A stretch of DNA of 47,296 nucleotides from Bradyrhizobium sp. LHD-71 (GCF_031157255.1 NZ_JAVIFX010000045.1:1-47296); one strand, 5' to 3'; shown: positions 8,164-16,920, counted from the first letter of the stretch. Numbers and translations are program-made. The notes: generated from the letters alone by a model not told the origin.

Positions 8164-8704
8164 CTAAAGAACCGGTCCGAGCGGCTCGATAACTCTCTTC
8201 GCAACGCCGATGCTCTTCGTGGACTGCAAATCGTCTGCGTGAAAGCGCTCCAACGCGCCTTTTTCGACGGCGATGTGAATCACCGTGCAGAGCGTCTCAA
8301 TCACGCCTCGCGCCATCGATCCATACTGACGGCGAAAATCTTGGCGCGCGAGTATAAGGCTCGCCACAAACGTAGACACCGCACTCGATAGAAGACCAGC
8401 AGTGGTCTCCCTATAGCTTGCGGCATCCAAGCTAACATTGCTGATCAGCAAGCCTGCGGCTTCTGCGATCAACACACTGACGTCCTGCATCACCGCTTTC
8501 GTTCAGTCTATCAAACGACCGAGCGACCTTCGGACCATCTCGATGCAACTGATTGAGCAAGAAGTCTTTGGTGACGACGATCCTGCGGTTGTTCTCAGCA
8601 TCAAGAAGGATCCCAGCAATGTTGTTCTTGGCTGGGACCTTGCCGTGGCGGTGCTTGAACTTCTTACCGCTACCGCAAGGACACGGTGCATTGCGCTGCG
8701 TCAT
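8164..8704 (-). pseudogene. SEC-C motif / DUF5677-like protein, frameshifted
   Basis: Reading leftward from ATG 8704, the protein opens with a SEC-C zinc motif (RNAPCPCGSGKKFKHRHG, a C-x-C-x(n)-[H/C] ligand set). It continues to FDRLNE near 8500, where the frame is lost. The adjacent frame resumes with MQDVSVLIAEAAGLL and an YGSMARGVIETLCTVIHI helix, as in SEC-C/DUF5677 proteins I recall, then stops at 8164. The joined product would be about 180 residues, shorter than remembered relatives, which continue past this point. A single-base change near 8500 explains the split; a sequencing error would do the same. It lies at the left edge of the accessory island. Confidence 0.6.
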
Positions 8705-8754
8705 CCCGCAATTCCAAAAGGTCATCCCAGCAAGGACTGCGCCGTTCAGGCAAA

Positions 8755-9249
8755 TCACGACCGACTCTTTTGCTTTACCCACTTGGCATTCAGTTTGTGC
8801 AGATCCGAGTAGGTGTACTTATTCTTCGGGCGGGTAGCCAGGAAATCGAGCACCGGTTGTGCATCGCTATAGTTATTGGTCAGCGTGTCGCCCCAGTATG
8901 AGAAGCAGACTTTCGGATCGAGCACGTTCCGATCAATGCCAACAGCCACTAGCTCATGCACGTTCAGGTACTTTCGCACGTTAAGGTACTGCTCGCGGGA
9001 CGACGGACTGGTGCAAAATGTCTGCACATCTGGGGCCGCACGCATGGCGGCGATCCCCTCGTGAAACCTGTCAAAAGCGGTGATCATTTTCTCGTCAGTC
9101 TCGGTCTTCAAGAACAAATCGAAGGCTGCTCGCCGCCGCGCCGTCGCCCGCTGTACTCCTATCGAAATTAGCGCCGCAATGAACGCGCAGAGCGCGATAG
9201 TTGCCGTTAGCCACTGCGGGACGCTTCCCCAGTCGATCGTCTCACCCAT
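8755..9249 (-). CDS. DUF4760-like membrane-anchored protein
   Basis: This 164-residue protein has one N-terminal membrane segment (WLTATIALCAFIAALISIGV) followed by a soluble helical domain. The layout matches the DUF4760 family I recall: a TM helix, then a FDLFLKTETDEKM-like helix, YLNVHELVAVGI and CFSYWGDTLTN. The function is unknown; such proteins are frequent in mobile and defence-rich regions. The ATG at 9249 follows gaggggg. It lies 50 bp upstream of the broken SEC-C gene on the same strand, so the two may have been one transcript. Base composition is lower in GC than in the flanking chromosome. Confidence 0.75.
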   Translation of the reverse strand: MGETIDWGSVPQWLTATIALCAFIAALISIGVQRATARRRAAFDLFLKTETDEKMITAFDRFHEGIAAMRAAPDVQTFCTSPSSREQYLNVRKYLNVHELVAVGIDRNVLDPKVCFSYWGDTLTNNYSDAQPVLDFLATRPKNKYTYSDLHKLNAKWVKQKSRS

Positions 9250-9557
9250 TTCGCCCCCTCAATCAATTGCTGAAAAACACTCTCAATTGGCTACTGTCTA
9301 GGGGTACGCGATGAATGCGCGGCCAGCAAAAACCCCTTGCAGCCTTCCAAGTACGATCCGAGCGATCCAGTTCGGTTCGCGTGACGGATCGAAGCAGCGA
9401 CAGGCGCACTATGAGATCTAGCACAAACCATCGATTAGTCCGCGCCCGTTAGACGCCAATGCCGTCGTTAGAGCTTCTTAACGGACTAGCTCGGCGCCTC
9501 TCGGCATTGGTTAATAGATCCGCGGAGAATTGCTGCCGTGTGTTCGACTAACTGCAC
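9250..9557. other. Gap inside the accessory island
   Basis: This 308-bp stretch between the DUF4760 gene start and the stop of the GmrSD gene holds no convincing ORF. It should contain the promoter for the leftward DUF4760 gene. I saw no repeat or hairpin of note. Confidence 0.4.
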
Positions 9558-11543
9558 TCACGCATCGCGACTCTTAATCGACCACACTCCGGATCCCTTA
9601 ATCTTTAGAGCGAATAGGTCCAAACCCGAAAATGCTTCGGAGTCGGATGAGTTCTCTTCCAAATTCTTCCTGACAAGCGACCTAAACGAAGCGGGCACTG
9701 ACCGGCCGCCCTTTTCTCTAAGCAAGTTCACAGCTCGATAGATTTCCTCAAGGTGAGCTTGGCCACCGAGTTGTACTAATGCCGTCCGCACATCTTCCCG
9801 CCAGGTTGCCTCCTCTGCAGCTGACGTGAAACCCGCAGAGCTCGCGTCAATCTGAACTCTGTCCGGGTCGTTGCCATCAAGCTCCCAGATATCGGCAAGC
9901 GTGGAAATAAGATAGGCCTGCCGAGTCTTCAAATACTCTGGGCTCCATGTCTCGGCCCGCAGCACCCCCTGCGTGACGACAAATGGAGACGTTCCGTCCT
10001 CCGTTGCGAAATAATTGATCTTCTTCTGCTCAAAATCCCAATTCGACGCCTTGGCATTTATTCGCCTAGTCAGGAGCACTAAGTTCGCGATCCGGTGCGT
10101 CCACAAAATGCGCTCCGCCTCGTCTGGGAACAAGTTCGCCCATTCCGACCCACTACTCACGGTCTGCGGGAGAACATGCTCTATCGACGCCTGCTCGTCA
10201 TAGCTCGCGCCCCCAGTTGAGAGCCGTTCGTCAAGCCGAAACAACACAGGTTTGCACACTCTCGTCTTTGTATACAGAGAGCCATCCAAGGCCTTGATGA
10301 ACTCAGTCTGCTCGACCCTAGAAAGCGCCAGCCCTACGGCAGAAATGGTTTGCCCGGCGGGCATGTCAATTTCGTTCATCACGCTGGCAAATCGTCGAAT
10401 TCGAGCGTTCACATCTGCCCTGGTCGTAAAAAGGAAATAGGCAACTCGCTCCAAATCGCAAAGCACCTTCGACACATGAGCAGCGTCATCACCCGCCTTC
10501 CACATCAACAACAGAGCAGGCGCTAGCCAGTCCTTGTTATCAATTCGCTCTAGCGAACGAAGAGCTGTCGCGGCCTTTACACCATACCTTTGCTTTACTG
10601 ATTGATTGCTGCTCAGCAATGCGATCGCGTCAGAAATTGGCTCCAGTATGTTTGAAATGAAGCGTTCGGCATCCTCGTTGAACGGCAGCACAAATTCCTT
10701 GAAGCCTTTTTCGAGAGAAATTCGAGGCTTGTCGCGCTCGAACATCATACGGATATGTCCGAATAGCTCGACCATCTTGTCTCGACCGATGCGCTGCTCA
10801 ACCGCTTCCCAGCGATCGGCTAAACTTATCTCTTGGGATGGCGCACCTCGCTCAAGAAGATCTGCCTTCAAAATGTCCGTCGGAGTGAGATCTAGACCGC
10901 GTGCGTTCAGGACAGTGAAGATTCTCCGCGCGGCCTCAGGTGTCGGGACAGCTACAGCAACAACAAAGCAATGCTGTATGATAAAGGCGATCAACGCGTT
11001 ACGCCGGTCTTCAGGGATAGTCGATAGCGTTGTGCGGAAATGACGAGCATTCTCTATGATGCGCGCATGGCTACCTGTCAGAGTGCTAGGGTCAGGAAGC
11101 TTATTGGTCGCATCCGGCAGTTGGATATGGTTCGAGAAGAACGGCTGGTCTTTGGGCCTCAATGTAAGCCGATAGCGTTCTTCGGTACCGTTGTCCGGAT
11201 TCGCCCTCTGAAAAACGTAGTTTCGCCGGCTGAGGCGTGCCTCATCGTTCTCTGTCAGATCTCGCAAGACGCTCAACAAGATAGTGAGCGTCGTCAATCT
11301 TTGCTGGCCGTCCACAACTTTCGAAAGAGGCGCCGAGGGCTGCTTGATTAGAACAATGCTCCCCAGAAAGCACATGCCCCCACTCGTCTTGGAGTTCTCC
11401 ATTGCGTAGATGAGATCAGTAAGAAGCTCATCCGCCTGCTCCTTTTCCCATGCATAGGGACGCTGATAAGAAGGTATCTCGAACGAAAATGAATCGCTAA
11501 AGAGCTGACCGATCGTCCGCTCGTGCGCCTCTATTGAGGTCAT
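9558..11543 (-). CDS. GmrSD-type (DUF262 + DUF1524) restriction-like protein
   Basis: This is a 661-residue single-chain protein of the GmrSD family, whose members cleave modified (for example glucosylated) phage DNA in a nucleotide-dependent way. The N-terminal DUF262 domain shows IPSYQRPYAWE (about 23-33) and the ParB-like nucleotide/catalytic motif DGQQRLTT (78-85). The DUF1524 HNH-like domain at about 450-515 shows SIEHVLPQT, HRIANLVLL and NWDFEQKK. The last ~75 residues look like a winged helix (LGGQAHLEEIYRAV … DLFALKIKGSGVWSI) as found fused to restriction enzymes. ATG 11543 is chosen because family members begin close to AHERTIGQLF; a TTG at 11555 is an alternative. It is divergent from the methyltransferase operon. 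Confidence 0.9.
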   Translation of the reverse strand: MTSIEAHERTIGQLFSDSFSFEIPSYQRPYAWEKEQADELLTDLIYAMENSKTSGGMCFLGSIVLIKQPSAPLSKVVDGQQRLTTLTILLSVLRDLTENDEARLSRRNYVFQRANPDNGTEERYRLTLRPKDQPFFSNHIQLPDATNKLPDPSTLTGSHARIIENARHFRTTLSTIPEDRRNALIAFIIQHCFVVAVAVPTPEAARRIFTVLNARGLDLTPTDILKADLLERGAPSQEISLADRWEAVEQRIGRDKMVELFGHIRMMFERDKPRISLEKGFKEFVLPFNEDAERFISNILEPISDAIALLSSNQSVKQRYGVKAATALRSLERIDNKDWLAPALLLMWKAGDDAAHVSKVLCDLERVAYFLFTTRADVNARIRRFASVMNEIDMPAGQTISAVGLALSRVEQTEFIKALDGSLYTKTRVCKPVLFRLDERLSTGGASYDEQASIEHVLPQTVSSGSEWANLFPDEAERILWTHRIANLVLLTRRINAKASNWDFEQKKINYFATEDGTSPFVVTQGVLRAETWSPEYLKTRQAYLISTLADIWELDGNDPDRVQIDASSAGFTSAAEEATWREDVRTALVQLGGQAHLEEIYRAVNLLREKGGRSVPASFRSLVRKNLEENSSDSEAFSGLDLFALKIKGSGVWSIKSRDA

Positions 11544-11735
11544 TACAGCGCTCAAGACGCCCCCCAGATACTATTTCTCAGTTTGAAGCGGTGAGAACGC
11601 CGTTCGCGCTAGCCTACCGGCTTCGTGAGGATAGTTGCAATATTTCGTTGCCTTTGAAGAACTCTCCGTATCTCTTACCTCCAATGCAAGTTCAACCGAT
11701 TCGAATTGCCGATCCGAGGTGTGTCAAGGGGCCAA
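11544..11735. promoter_or_regulatory. Divergent control region of the island
   Basis: About 190 bp separates the starts of the leftward GmrSD gene and the rightward four-gene operon, so both must be driven from here. The sequence is less GC-rich than the flanking chromosome. A Shine-Dalgarno aagggg (about 11727-11732) precedes the methyltransferase ATG. No clear operator palindrome was seen. Confidence 0.45.
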
Positions 11736-12596
11736 ATGCGTGACGATCTCCAATCAGTTTCGGACGCGGATAAAGGCTCAGCAACGATAAAGCCCATTTT
11801 GCGATGGGCGGGAAGTAAGCAGCGGTCCCTACCAAACATCGCACCATACCTTCCTACCGGTTGGGATCGATACATTGAGGCGTTTGCCGGATCCGCTTGC
11901 CTGTTCTTTCATCTCGATCCCGACCAAGCAATTTTGGTCGACAATAATGTTGATCTAATGCGATTCTACGGCATAGCGAAGGAAAGACCGAAAAGCGTTT
12001 TCCAGACCTTTCGCCGATTGCCGCGCGATTCGGATACATACTATCGTGTACGTTCGGCAATGAATGATGAAACCGATCCCGTTAAACGGGCAGCTTACTT
12101 CCTCTACCTGAATCGCAACTGCTTTAACGGAATTTATCGCACGAACAACAAGGGCGAGTTCAACGTTCCCTTCTCCGGCAGTCGTGTCGCGAAATATCAG
12201 TCTGAGGCGAACTTCATCGCCGCCATCAAGGTTCTCAATAAGGCAGTACTGCAGTGCAGGGACTTTGAGAACGTTTGCAGCAAGCAAGTCAGGCGAGGAG
12301 ACTTTATCTATTTGGACCCTCCTTACTACATGCCAAGAAAACGCATCTTTCGAGAGTACTCGTCTGAACCATTCTCTAAAGCTGATGTAGGACGACTAGA
12401 GCAAACTCTTCGACGAATTGATCGAGCTGGAGCAACATTCCTTCTCAGCTATCCCGACTGCGCGATCTCTAAACGTTTGGCGGCATCTTGGAACAAGAAG
12501 CGGATAAACGTTCGCCGAACAGTCGCTGGAAACGTCGCCGCGCGAGGCGCTACCAAAGAGCTTCTGATATTTAACTACGATCCTTGTTATGCCTAG
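11736..12596 (+). CDS. D12-class (Dam-like) adenine-N6 DNA methyltransferase
   Basis: This 286-residue enzyme would transfer methyl from SAM to N6 of adenine in a short DNA site. In order it shows PILRWAGSKQR (motif X, about 20-30), FAGSACLFF (motif I, SAM binding, about 50-58), the D12-class NRNCFNGIYRTNNKGEFNVPF-like region, and the catalytic DPPY (194-197). The length fits the Dam/DpnM group. The ATG at 11736 follows aagggg; a TTG at 11706 would add ten residues. It is the first gene of an operon whose next gene starts 8 bp before its stop. Inferred role: self-marking for the system encoded downstream. A stand-alone orphan Dam is the alternative. Confidence 0.92.
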   Translation: MRDDLQSVSDADKGSATIKPILRWAGSKQRSLPNIAPYLPTGWDRYIEAFAGSACLFFHLDPDQAILVDNNVDLMRFYGIAKERPKSVFQTFRRLPRDSDTYYRVRSAMNDETDPVKRAAYFLYLNRNCFNGIYRTNNKGEFNVPFSGSRVAKYQSEANFIAAIKVLNKAVLQCRDFENVCSKQVRRGDFIYLDPPYYMPRKRIFREYSSEPFSKADVGRLEQTLRRIDRAGATFLLSYPDCAISKRLAASWNKKRINVRRTVAGNVAARGATKELLIFNYDPCYA

Positions 12597-13806
12597 CTTT
12601 CGTATCTTGGTACTGGGCGATCCGCATATGCATCAGGGCAAACCGCTCGGATCCGCCCCTTCATACCTAAGCTCGCTTCCAAACTACAACGCCCCCAAGC
12701 TAAGTCCGATCCGTGACGCGGCCGACTTGATGATATCTCAGGGCGTTAAGATCGATTGGATCATATGCCCCGGAGACATCTCAAATCAGAACGACACCGT
12801 CTCAGCAGGGGTCGCTTGGAGCCAACTCGATGCGATGCGCAAACGACTTAGGGCACGAAAGCTGATTGGCAATGTCGGCAACCATGATCTGGATTCAAGA
12901 CGTAACGACGCCTCTTTTCGGCCCGACGAAGCGTTGAAATCTCTAGTGCCTTCGTTTCCTCTCTCTGACAAGAAGCTGGCTAGCCGATTTTGGGCACAGG
13001 ACTACGTCGTCGTCAAAGAGACATCTCATCAAGCCACGCTTGTTTTGGTCAATAGCTGCGCTCTTCACGGCACGGCTGTGAAGAGAGGAAAGGAGGCGTC
13101 TCATGAACACGGCCATGTTAGCACTACGGTCATTCAGAAACTAAGCGCAGAGCTATCGAGCAAACTGTCCTCTCTGAACGTGCTCGTAATGCATCATCAC
13201 ATTAGACAGCATCCGTGGCAGCCAGACGATCACAGTCACGCAGAAAATGGCCCGCTATTGTTAGAGGCGCTTGCAAATACGGGCGTCCGGTGGCTCGTCA
13301 TTCATGGCCATCAGCACTTACCCGACCTGAACTATGCGAACGCCGATAAAGCTGCTCCGATCATCCTGTCAGCAGGGAGTATCGCAGGGAACAGATTTGA
13401 AGTCCAAGGAAGGACGCCCAGAAACCAGATGCACCTAATCGAGTTTGATCAGATAGGTAATTTTCGCGCCCGCATTTACACGTGGAATTGGGCTCCGGCT
13501 ATCGGATGGACTGCTTCGTTCCCTGACTCAGGTCTTCCCAAGCTATGTGGCTTCGGTGACCAGCTCGGCACGCAATCGCTTCGTGACCAAATCAATGCCC
13601 GCATTTCGAGCCAAGCGACCAGACGACTGAAATGGGACGACTTGATTGAGATCATTCCCGACGTTCAGTTTCTTGTGCCGAGCGAGTTGAAACACCTGAT
13701 TGAGCTGCTCGAGAACTCCGGGACGATAGTCCACTACGATAAGTGGTTGTTGCCTAGCCTCTTTGATCGAGGAAACGAAATCGATGGCGCCGCAATCGCT
13801 GTTTGA
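12589..13806 (+). CDS. Calcineurin-like metallophosphoesterase
   Basis: This 405-residue protein carries the full two-metal set of the calcineurin-like phosphoesterase superfamily: D11-x-H13, GD (62-63), GNHD (97-100), an HHH block (202-204) and HGHQH (239-243). The superfamily includes nucleases (Mre11/SbcD), cyclic-nucleotide phosphodiesterases and protein phosphatases. The family alone does not give the substrate. About 110 residues after the catalytic core form an extension of unknown fold. Its ATG overlaps the methyltransferase end by 8 bp and its stop overlaps the ATPase start by 23 bp, so translation of all three is probably coupled. In this setting a nuclease or nucleotide-clearing role is inferred. 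Confidence 0.88.
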   Translation: MPSFRILVLGDPHMHQGKPLGSAPSYLSSLPNYNAPKLSPIRDAADLMISQGVKIDWIICPGDISNQNDTVSAGVAWSQLDAMRKRLRARKLIGNVGNHDLDSRRNDASFRPDEALKSLVPSFPLSDKKLASRFWAQDYVVVKETSHQATLVLVNSCALHGTAVKRGKEASHEHGHVSTTVIQKLSAELSSKLSSLNVLVMHHHIRQHPWQPDDHSHAENGPLLLEALANTGVRWLVIHGHQHLPDLNYANADKAAPIILSAGSIAGNRFEVQGRTPRNQMHLIEFDQIGNFRARIYTWNWAPAIGWTASFPDSGLPKLCGFGDQLGTQSLRDQINARISSQATRRLKWDDLIEIIPDVQFLVPSELKHLIELLENSGTIVHYDKWLLPSLFDRGNEIDGAAIAV

Positions 13807-15778
13807 ATCCTTCAATGCTCGCTCACTAGAGCCTGAGCAGGTAGGCCGCGGATTCATATTTTCGCCTGCTTTCGTCGACGTCGCAGCTCGGTCGAACTCA
13901 GTAGTACTTGGCCCTCGAGGGAGCGGAAAGACGACGCTTCTGAAGATGCTGACCTTACCGGCTCTTCGCAATTGGTGGCCACGCGACAAAAGCAGAGAAG
14001 TCCAGCGGTTGATGACCGATCTCGATTTCGTTTCAATCTATGTCCCGTCCGACTTCACGTGGTACCCAGACTTTAGGCGTCCGATAAAGACGCAGCCTCC
14101 GAAGGACACGGACGACTTATTGAGTTATTCGCTGTTTCGAAGTCATGTCCTCCTCGCGATTTGCGACACCATCTCCTATATGGAAGACCCTTCTCTTAAA
14201 GATGATCGGCATCTAGCGAGGTTTGTAATACCACGTGACGAAGTCCTTGGAGACAAGGCATCGAAGCTACTTGCGTCCGGATGGGGACTATCCCTACAAG
14301 TCGGTGGCTATTACGGCCTAAGAAGCGCGGTGACGAATAGGGTTCGCGCTATCCAGCATCTACTTACGGTGACGGCAATGAAGCCGCTAGATGCAGATAG
14401 GTTGATTGAAGATCATCCGCACCTTTCCGCGACGTTCTTCGACGATCTGAGGGAATTCGGGGATGTATTTGAACACATCTATGGTCGGCGCCAAAAATGG
14501 GCGGCCTGTTTTGATGAGCTCGAAATAGCTCCTGACCCCGTTAAAATTCCCATTTGGCAGAGCGGTCGATCGTTTGATCCACGTTTTCTGATTAAGATTT
14601 CCGCTAGTCCATATGATGGGAGCCTTACGGAGTTACTCCAGCCGCAGATGCCTATGGTAGCTCATGATTTCTTGGAGGTCGATCTATCATCGCAAGCTCG
14701 CCGCGAAGTCGATCGGTTTAGCCAACGGATGTTCACCAAGTTATGTAACGAGGTCGGGATTAGCCCAATCAAGGCGGAGCACCTACTTGGACCTTCATTC
14801 TATGATGATGGCTTTGATCCTGATGTCGATCGACCGTCGAACGTTACCAGCGCATCATTGCAGCGTTCAGTCCGCCGTGGACGGGGAGCCAGACTTGCAC
14901 CTGACGGATTCTACAATAGGAAATTCAGAGGACTTGCGCGCAAGGATTCGAGTTTCTTGCGCTATCTAGCGAAGCATAACATCAATCCGGAAGGGATGGC
15001 AGCGCTGCCCGAATTCCAAAAAGCGTCGCTGATACGAAAAATTATATCTACGGTTATTGTGCGAGATGAGTTTCTGTTTCAGCATCAGACGCAGAACAGC
15101 GAGGCTGGGCGTTCAAGGCGCTTCCGAGCGAAAAAATCAGTATCCCGTATCTATACCGGCGCATTCTCTTTGTTTACGCTTTGCGAAGGCAATCCTCGCT
15201 GGATCATTGGGCTTTTTCGCCCACTTATTGCTGACCTTGTCCAGATGCGAGATGTTTCAGCCGTCAAAGCAATTAGCAGAACTGAGCAAACGAAGCGTAT
15301 TGAACGAACAATCGCAACGTTCTTAACTTTGCTTTCGACATTAAGATCGAGCCATCGTGGTCAGTCCGCAAAATCCATAATTGAGCTGGTCGAGCAACTC
15401 GGTGACTTTTGCTTTGAACAGGTGCTTGGGCAAGATTTCAATCCGGAGCCAATACTATCTTTCACTATCGACAGAAATGTCGGGAAGGACGTTTATAGCG
15501 CTGTAGGCCGCGCGATCAATCAAGGCGCCTTAGTATTGGTTCCTCAGAAAGGGCTCCGGCGGGGCGATCCCGAAGCGGCGTCGTCAGCGCCTGGAAATAT
15601 TTGGGGCAAGAGAGTGCGGTTGTCATTCTTACTGGCTCCTCGGTACAGGCTTCCGCTTGTCCTTGGTCGTTCAGTCGATCTTTCGCCGGTGCTGAGATCA
15701 AATCCGCCTATTGCAACTCCATCCGAGCAATTGATACTCGGCGATCTATTCAGCACGGGCGAGAGAACCCTCATATGA
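13784..15778 (+). CDS. ORC/CDC6-like P-loop ATPase
   Basis: This 664-residue protein opens with NARSLEPEQVGRGFIFSPAF, then a Walker A (VLGPRGSGKTTLLK, about 41-54). An acidic Walker B-like segment (FDELEIAPDP) lies near 243-252. The N-terminal architecture resembles the 'ORC-CDC6 family AAA ATPase' proteins I recall from bacterial defence-type operons. It has no transmembrane segment. The C-terminal half is unrecognised. ATG 13784 follows gaggaaa and overlaps the phosphoesterase gene by 23 bp; its TGA overlaps the next ATG as ATGA. Likely role (inferred): nucleotide-driven sensor or DNA-loading motor of the operon. The catalytic glutamate is plausible but not proven by reading alone. Confidence 0.8.
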   Translation: MAPQSLFESFNARSLEPEQVGRGFIFSPAFVDVAARSNSVVLGPRGSGKTTLLKMLTLPALRNWWPRDKSREVQRLMTDLDFVSIYVPSDFTWYPDFRRPIKTQPPKDTDDLLSYSLFRSHVLLAICDTISYMEDPSLKDDRHLARFVIPRDEVLGDKASKLLASGWGLSLQVGGYYGLRSAVTNRVRAIQHLLTVTAMKPLDADRLIEDHPHLSATFFDDLREFGDVFEHIYGRRQKWAACFDELEIAPDPVKIPIWQSGRSFDPRFLIKISASPYDGSLTELLQPQMPMVAHDFLEVDLSSQARREVDRFSQRMFTKLCNEVGISPIKAEHLLGPSFYDDGFDPDVDRPSNVTSASLQRSVRRGRGARLAPDGFYNRKFRGLARKDSSFLRYLAKHNINPEGMAALPEFQKASLIRKIISTVIVRDEFLFQHQTQNSEAGRSRRFRAKKSVSRIYTGAFSLFTLCEGNPRWIIGLFRPLIADLVQMRDVSAVKAISRTEQTKRIERTIATFLTLLSTLRSSHRGQSAKSIIELVEQLGDFCFEQVLGQDFNPEPILSFTIDRNVGKDVYSAVGRAINQGALVLVPQKGLRRGDPEAASSAPGNIWGKRVRLSFLLAPRYRLPLVLGRSVDLSPVLRSNPPIATPSEQLILGDLFSTGERTLI

Positions 15779-16764
15779 TCTCGCACAGTAGCGTCTACAC
15801 ATTTGAGGACAACAAGACACATCGTTTTGATGTCTTCATCAATTCGATTGGATACGAAGAACGTGCAGCAGCTTTGGTAAGGGCCGGTCGAGTTTCTGCT
15901 GATTGCTTCATTAGCTTGTCGTTCGAAGAAAATGAGGTGCTTAGCTTCGCCGAGAATAAGAAGGTAATGGATCGCATGTCTGCGCTTATCGTGACAGATG
16001 TATCCGACTTCTTCCGTACAAAATTTCGGTCGTTGATCTTCGAAAAATACACGATCGCCAGCCGCTCCCTGTCAGTAGGGATCGATGTCTCGTCGATGAA
16101 TAGAACGATGTCCGCGCTTGCCCTCTCCACGATGTTTGCTTGCAAGGATTATATAGGCGAATTCGAAATACTGTACGTACCCGCAAAGTTTTCTGAGCCT
16201 ACTCTGACGTTTACTCCGATCGATCAAGTTGGAGCGGTTACTCCAGAACTCTCTGGCTTCGATTCGGAGCCAGCGCTGCCAGTGGCCTTGATATTAGGGC
16301 TAGGTTATGAGTACGGAACGGCGGTCGGTTTGATAAACCAGCTCGAGCCAAATTTCACCTTGTGCCTTCGAGCCACCGGTGGCGACGAAAAATATGCCGA
16401 AGCTGTTCGTGCGGCGAATCTTCAGTTCGATTTCAATCCCTACAATGTAGAGATCACAGAATACGAACTTTTCGATGTGAAGGCCGCATATGAACACATT
16501 GAGAATATAGTGTACTCGTTGGTGACGTCGTATCGCGTTGTTCTGGTCCCTATGGGTCCAAAGATACTTGCGGCGCTTCTTGTCCTAATTTCCCTGAAAT
16601 ACTTTGGAAGAGTTGCCGTGTGGCGAGTTGCGCGCCCGGGTCAGGCCGGACAAGTGATCCCGGAGAAGGCTTATATGGGCGCACATGTTAGAACTATCGA
16701 TGCAATTAGCGAAAAGAATACCCGTTTGCTTCGGGAAATGCTTGAAATGGGACAACTATCTTAG
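15775..16764 (+). CDS. Unrecognised protein with two Rossmann-like repeats
   Basis: I do not recognise this 329-residue protein as a named family. It starts in an ATGA overlap with the ATPase, so it is made with it. The two halves look alike: SIGYEERAAALV in the first and GLGYEYGTAVGLI in the second. Each is followed by an alternating strand/helix pattern and closes with IDVSSMNRTMSALALS or VPMGPKILAALLVLISL. This topology recalls CARF-like sensor domains, whose TGG-K/R-M turn precedes a helix, but the match is only by eye. There is no signal peptide or TM segment. A reading frame continues upstream to 15601, but only within the ATPase gene. Possible roles: ligand sensor or effector of the operon. 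Confidence 0.75.
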   Translation: MISHSSVYTFEDNKTHRFDVFINSIGYEERAAALVRAGRVSADCFISLSFEENEVLSFAENKKVMDRMSALIVTDVSDFFRTKFRSLIFEKYTIASRSLSVGIDVSSMNRTMSALALSTMFACKDYIGEFEILYVPAKFSEPTLTFTPIDQVGAVTPELSGFDSEPALPVALILGLGYEYGTAVGLINQLEPNFTLCLRATGGDEKYAEAVRAANLQFDFNPYNVEITEYELFDVKAAYEHIENIVYSLVTSYRVVLVPMGPKILAALLVLISLKYFGRVAVWRVARPGQAGQVIPEKAYMGAHVRTIDAISEKNTRLLREMLEMGQLS

Positions 16765-16920
16765 CGTTCGGTCTGTCTACTCTAAGCCTTCTCAGCCGCA
16801 CAGGCGAGATAGGTGGCGAGCGAACATGCTTCGCATATGCCCGTCATCGCTTCTCTGTCCAGTTTGCGAGCGCCTCGTCCCCAGTTCGAACATCTCCAGG
16901 CGCTCAGCCGCCCCTCGCCC

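Noticed and set aside
15601-15774. Upstream extension of the last gene of the four-gene operon
   Set aside because: It lies wholly inside the ATPase gene; the ATGA overlap at 15775 gives a natural start.
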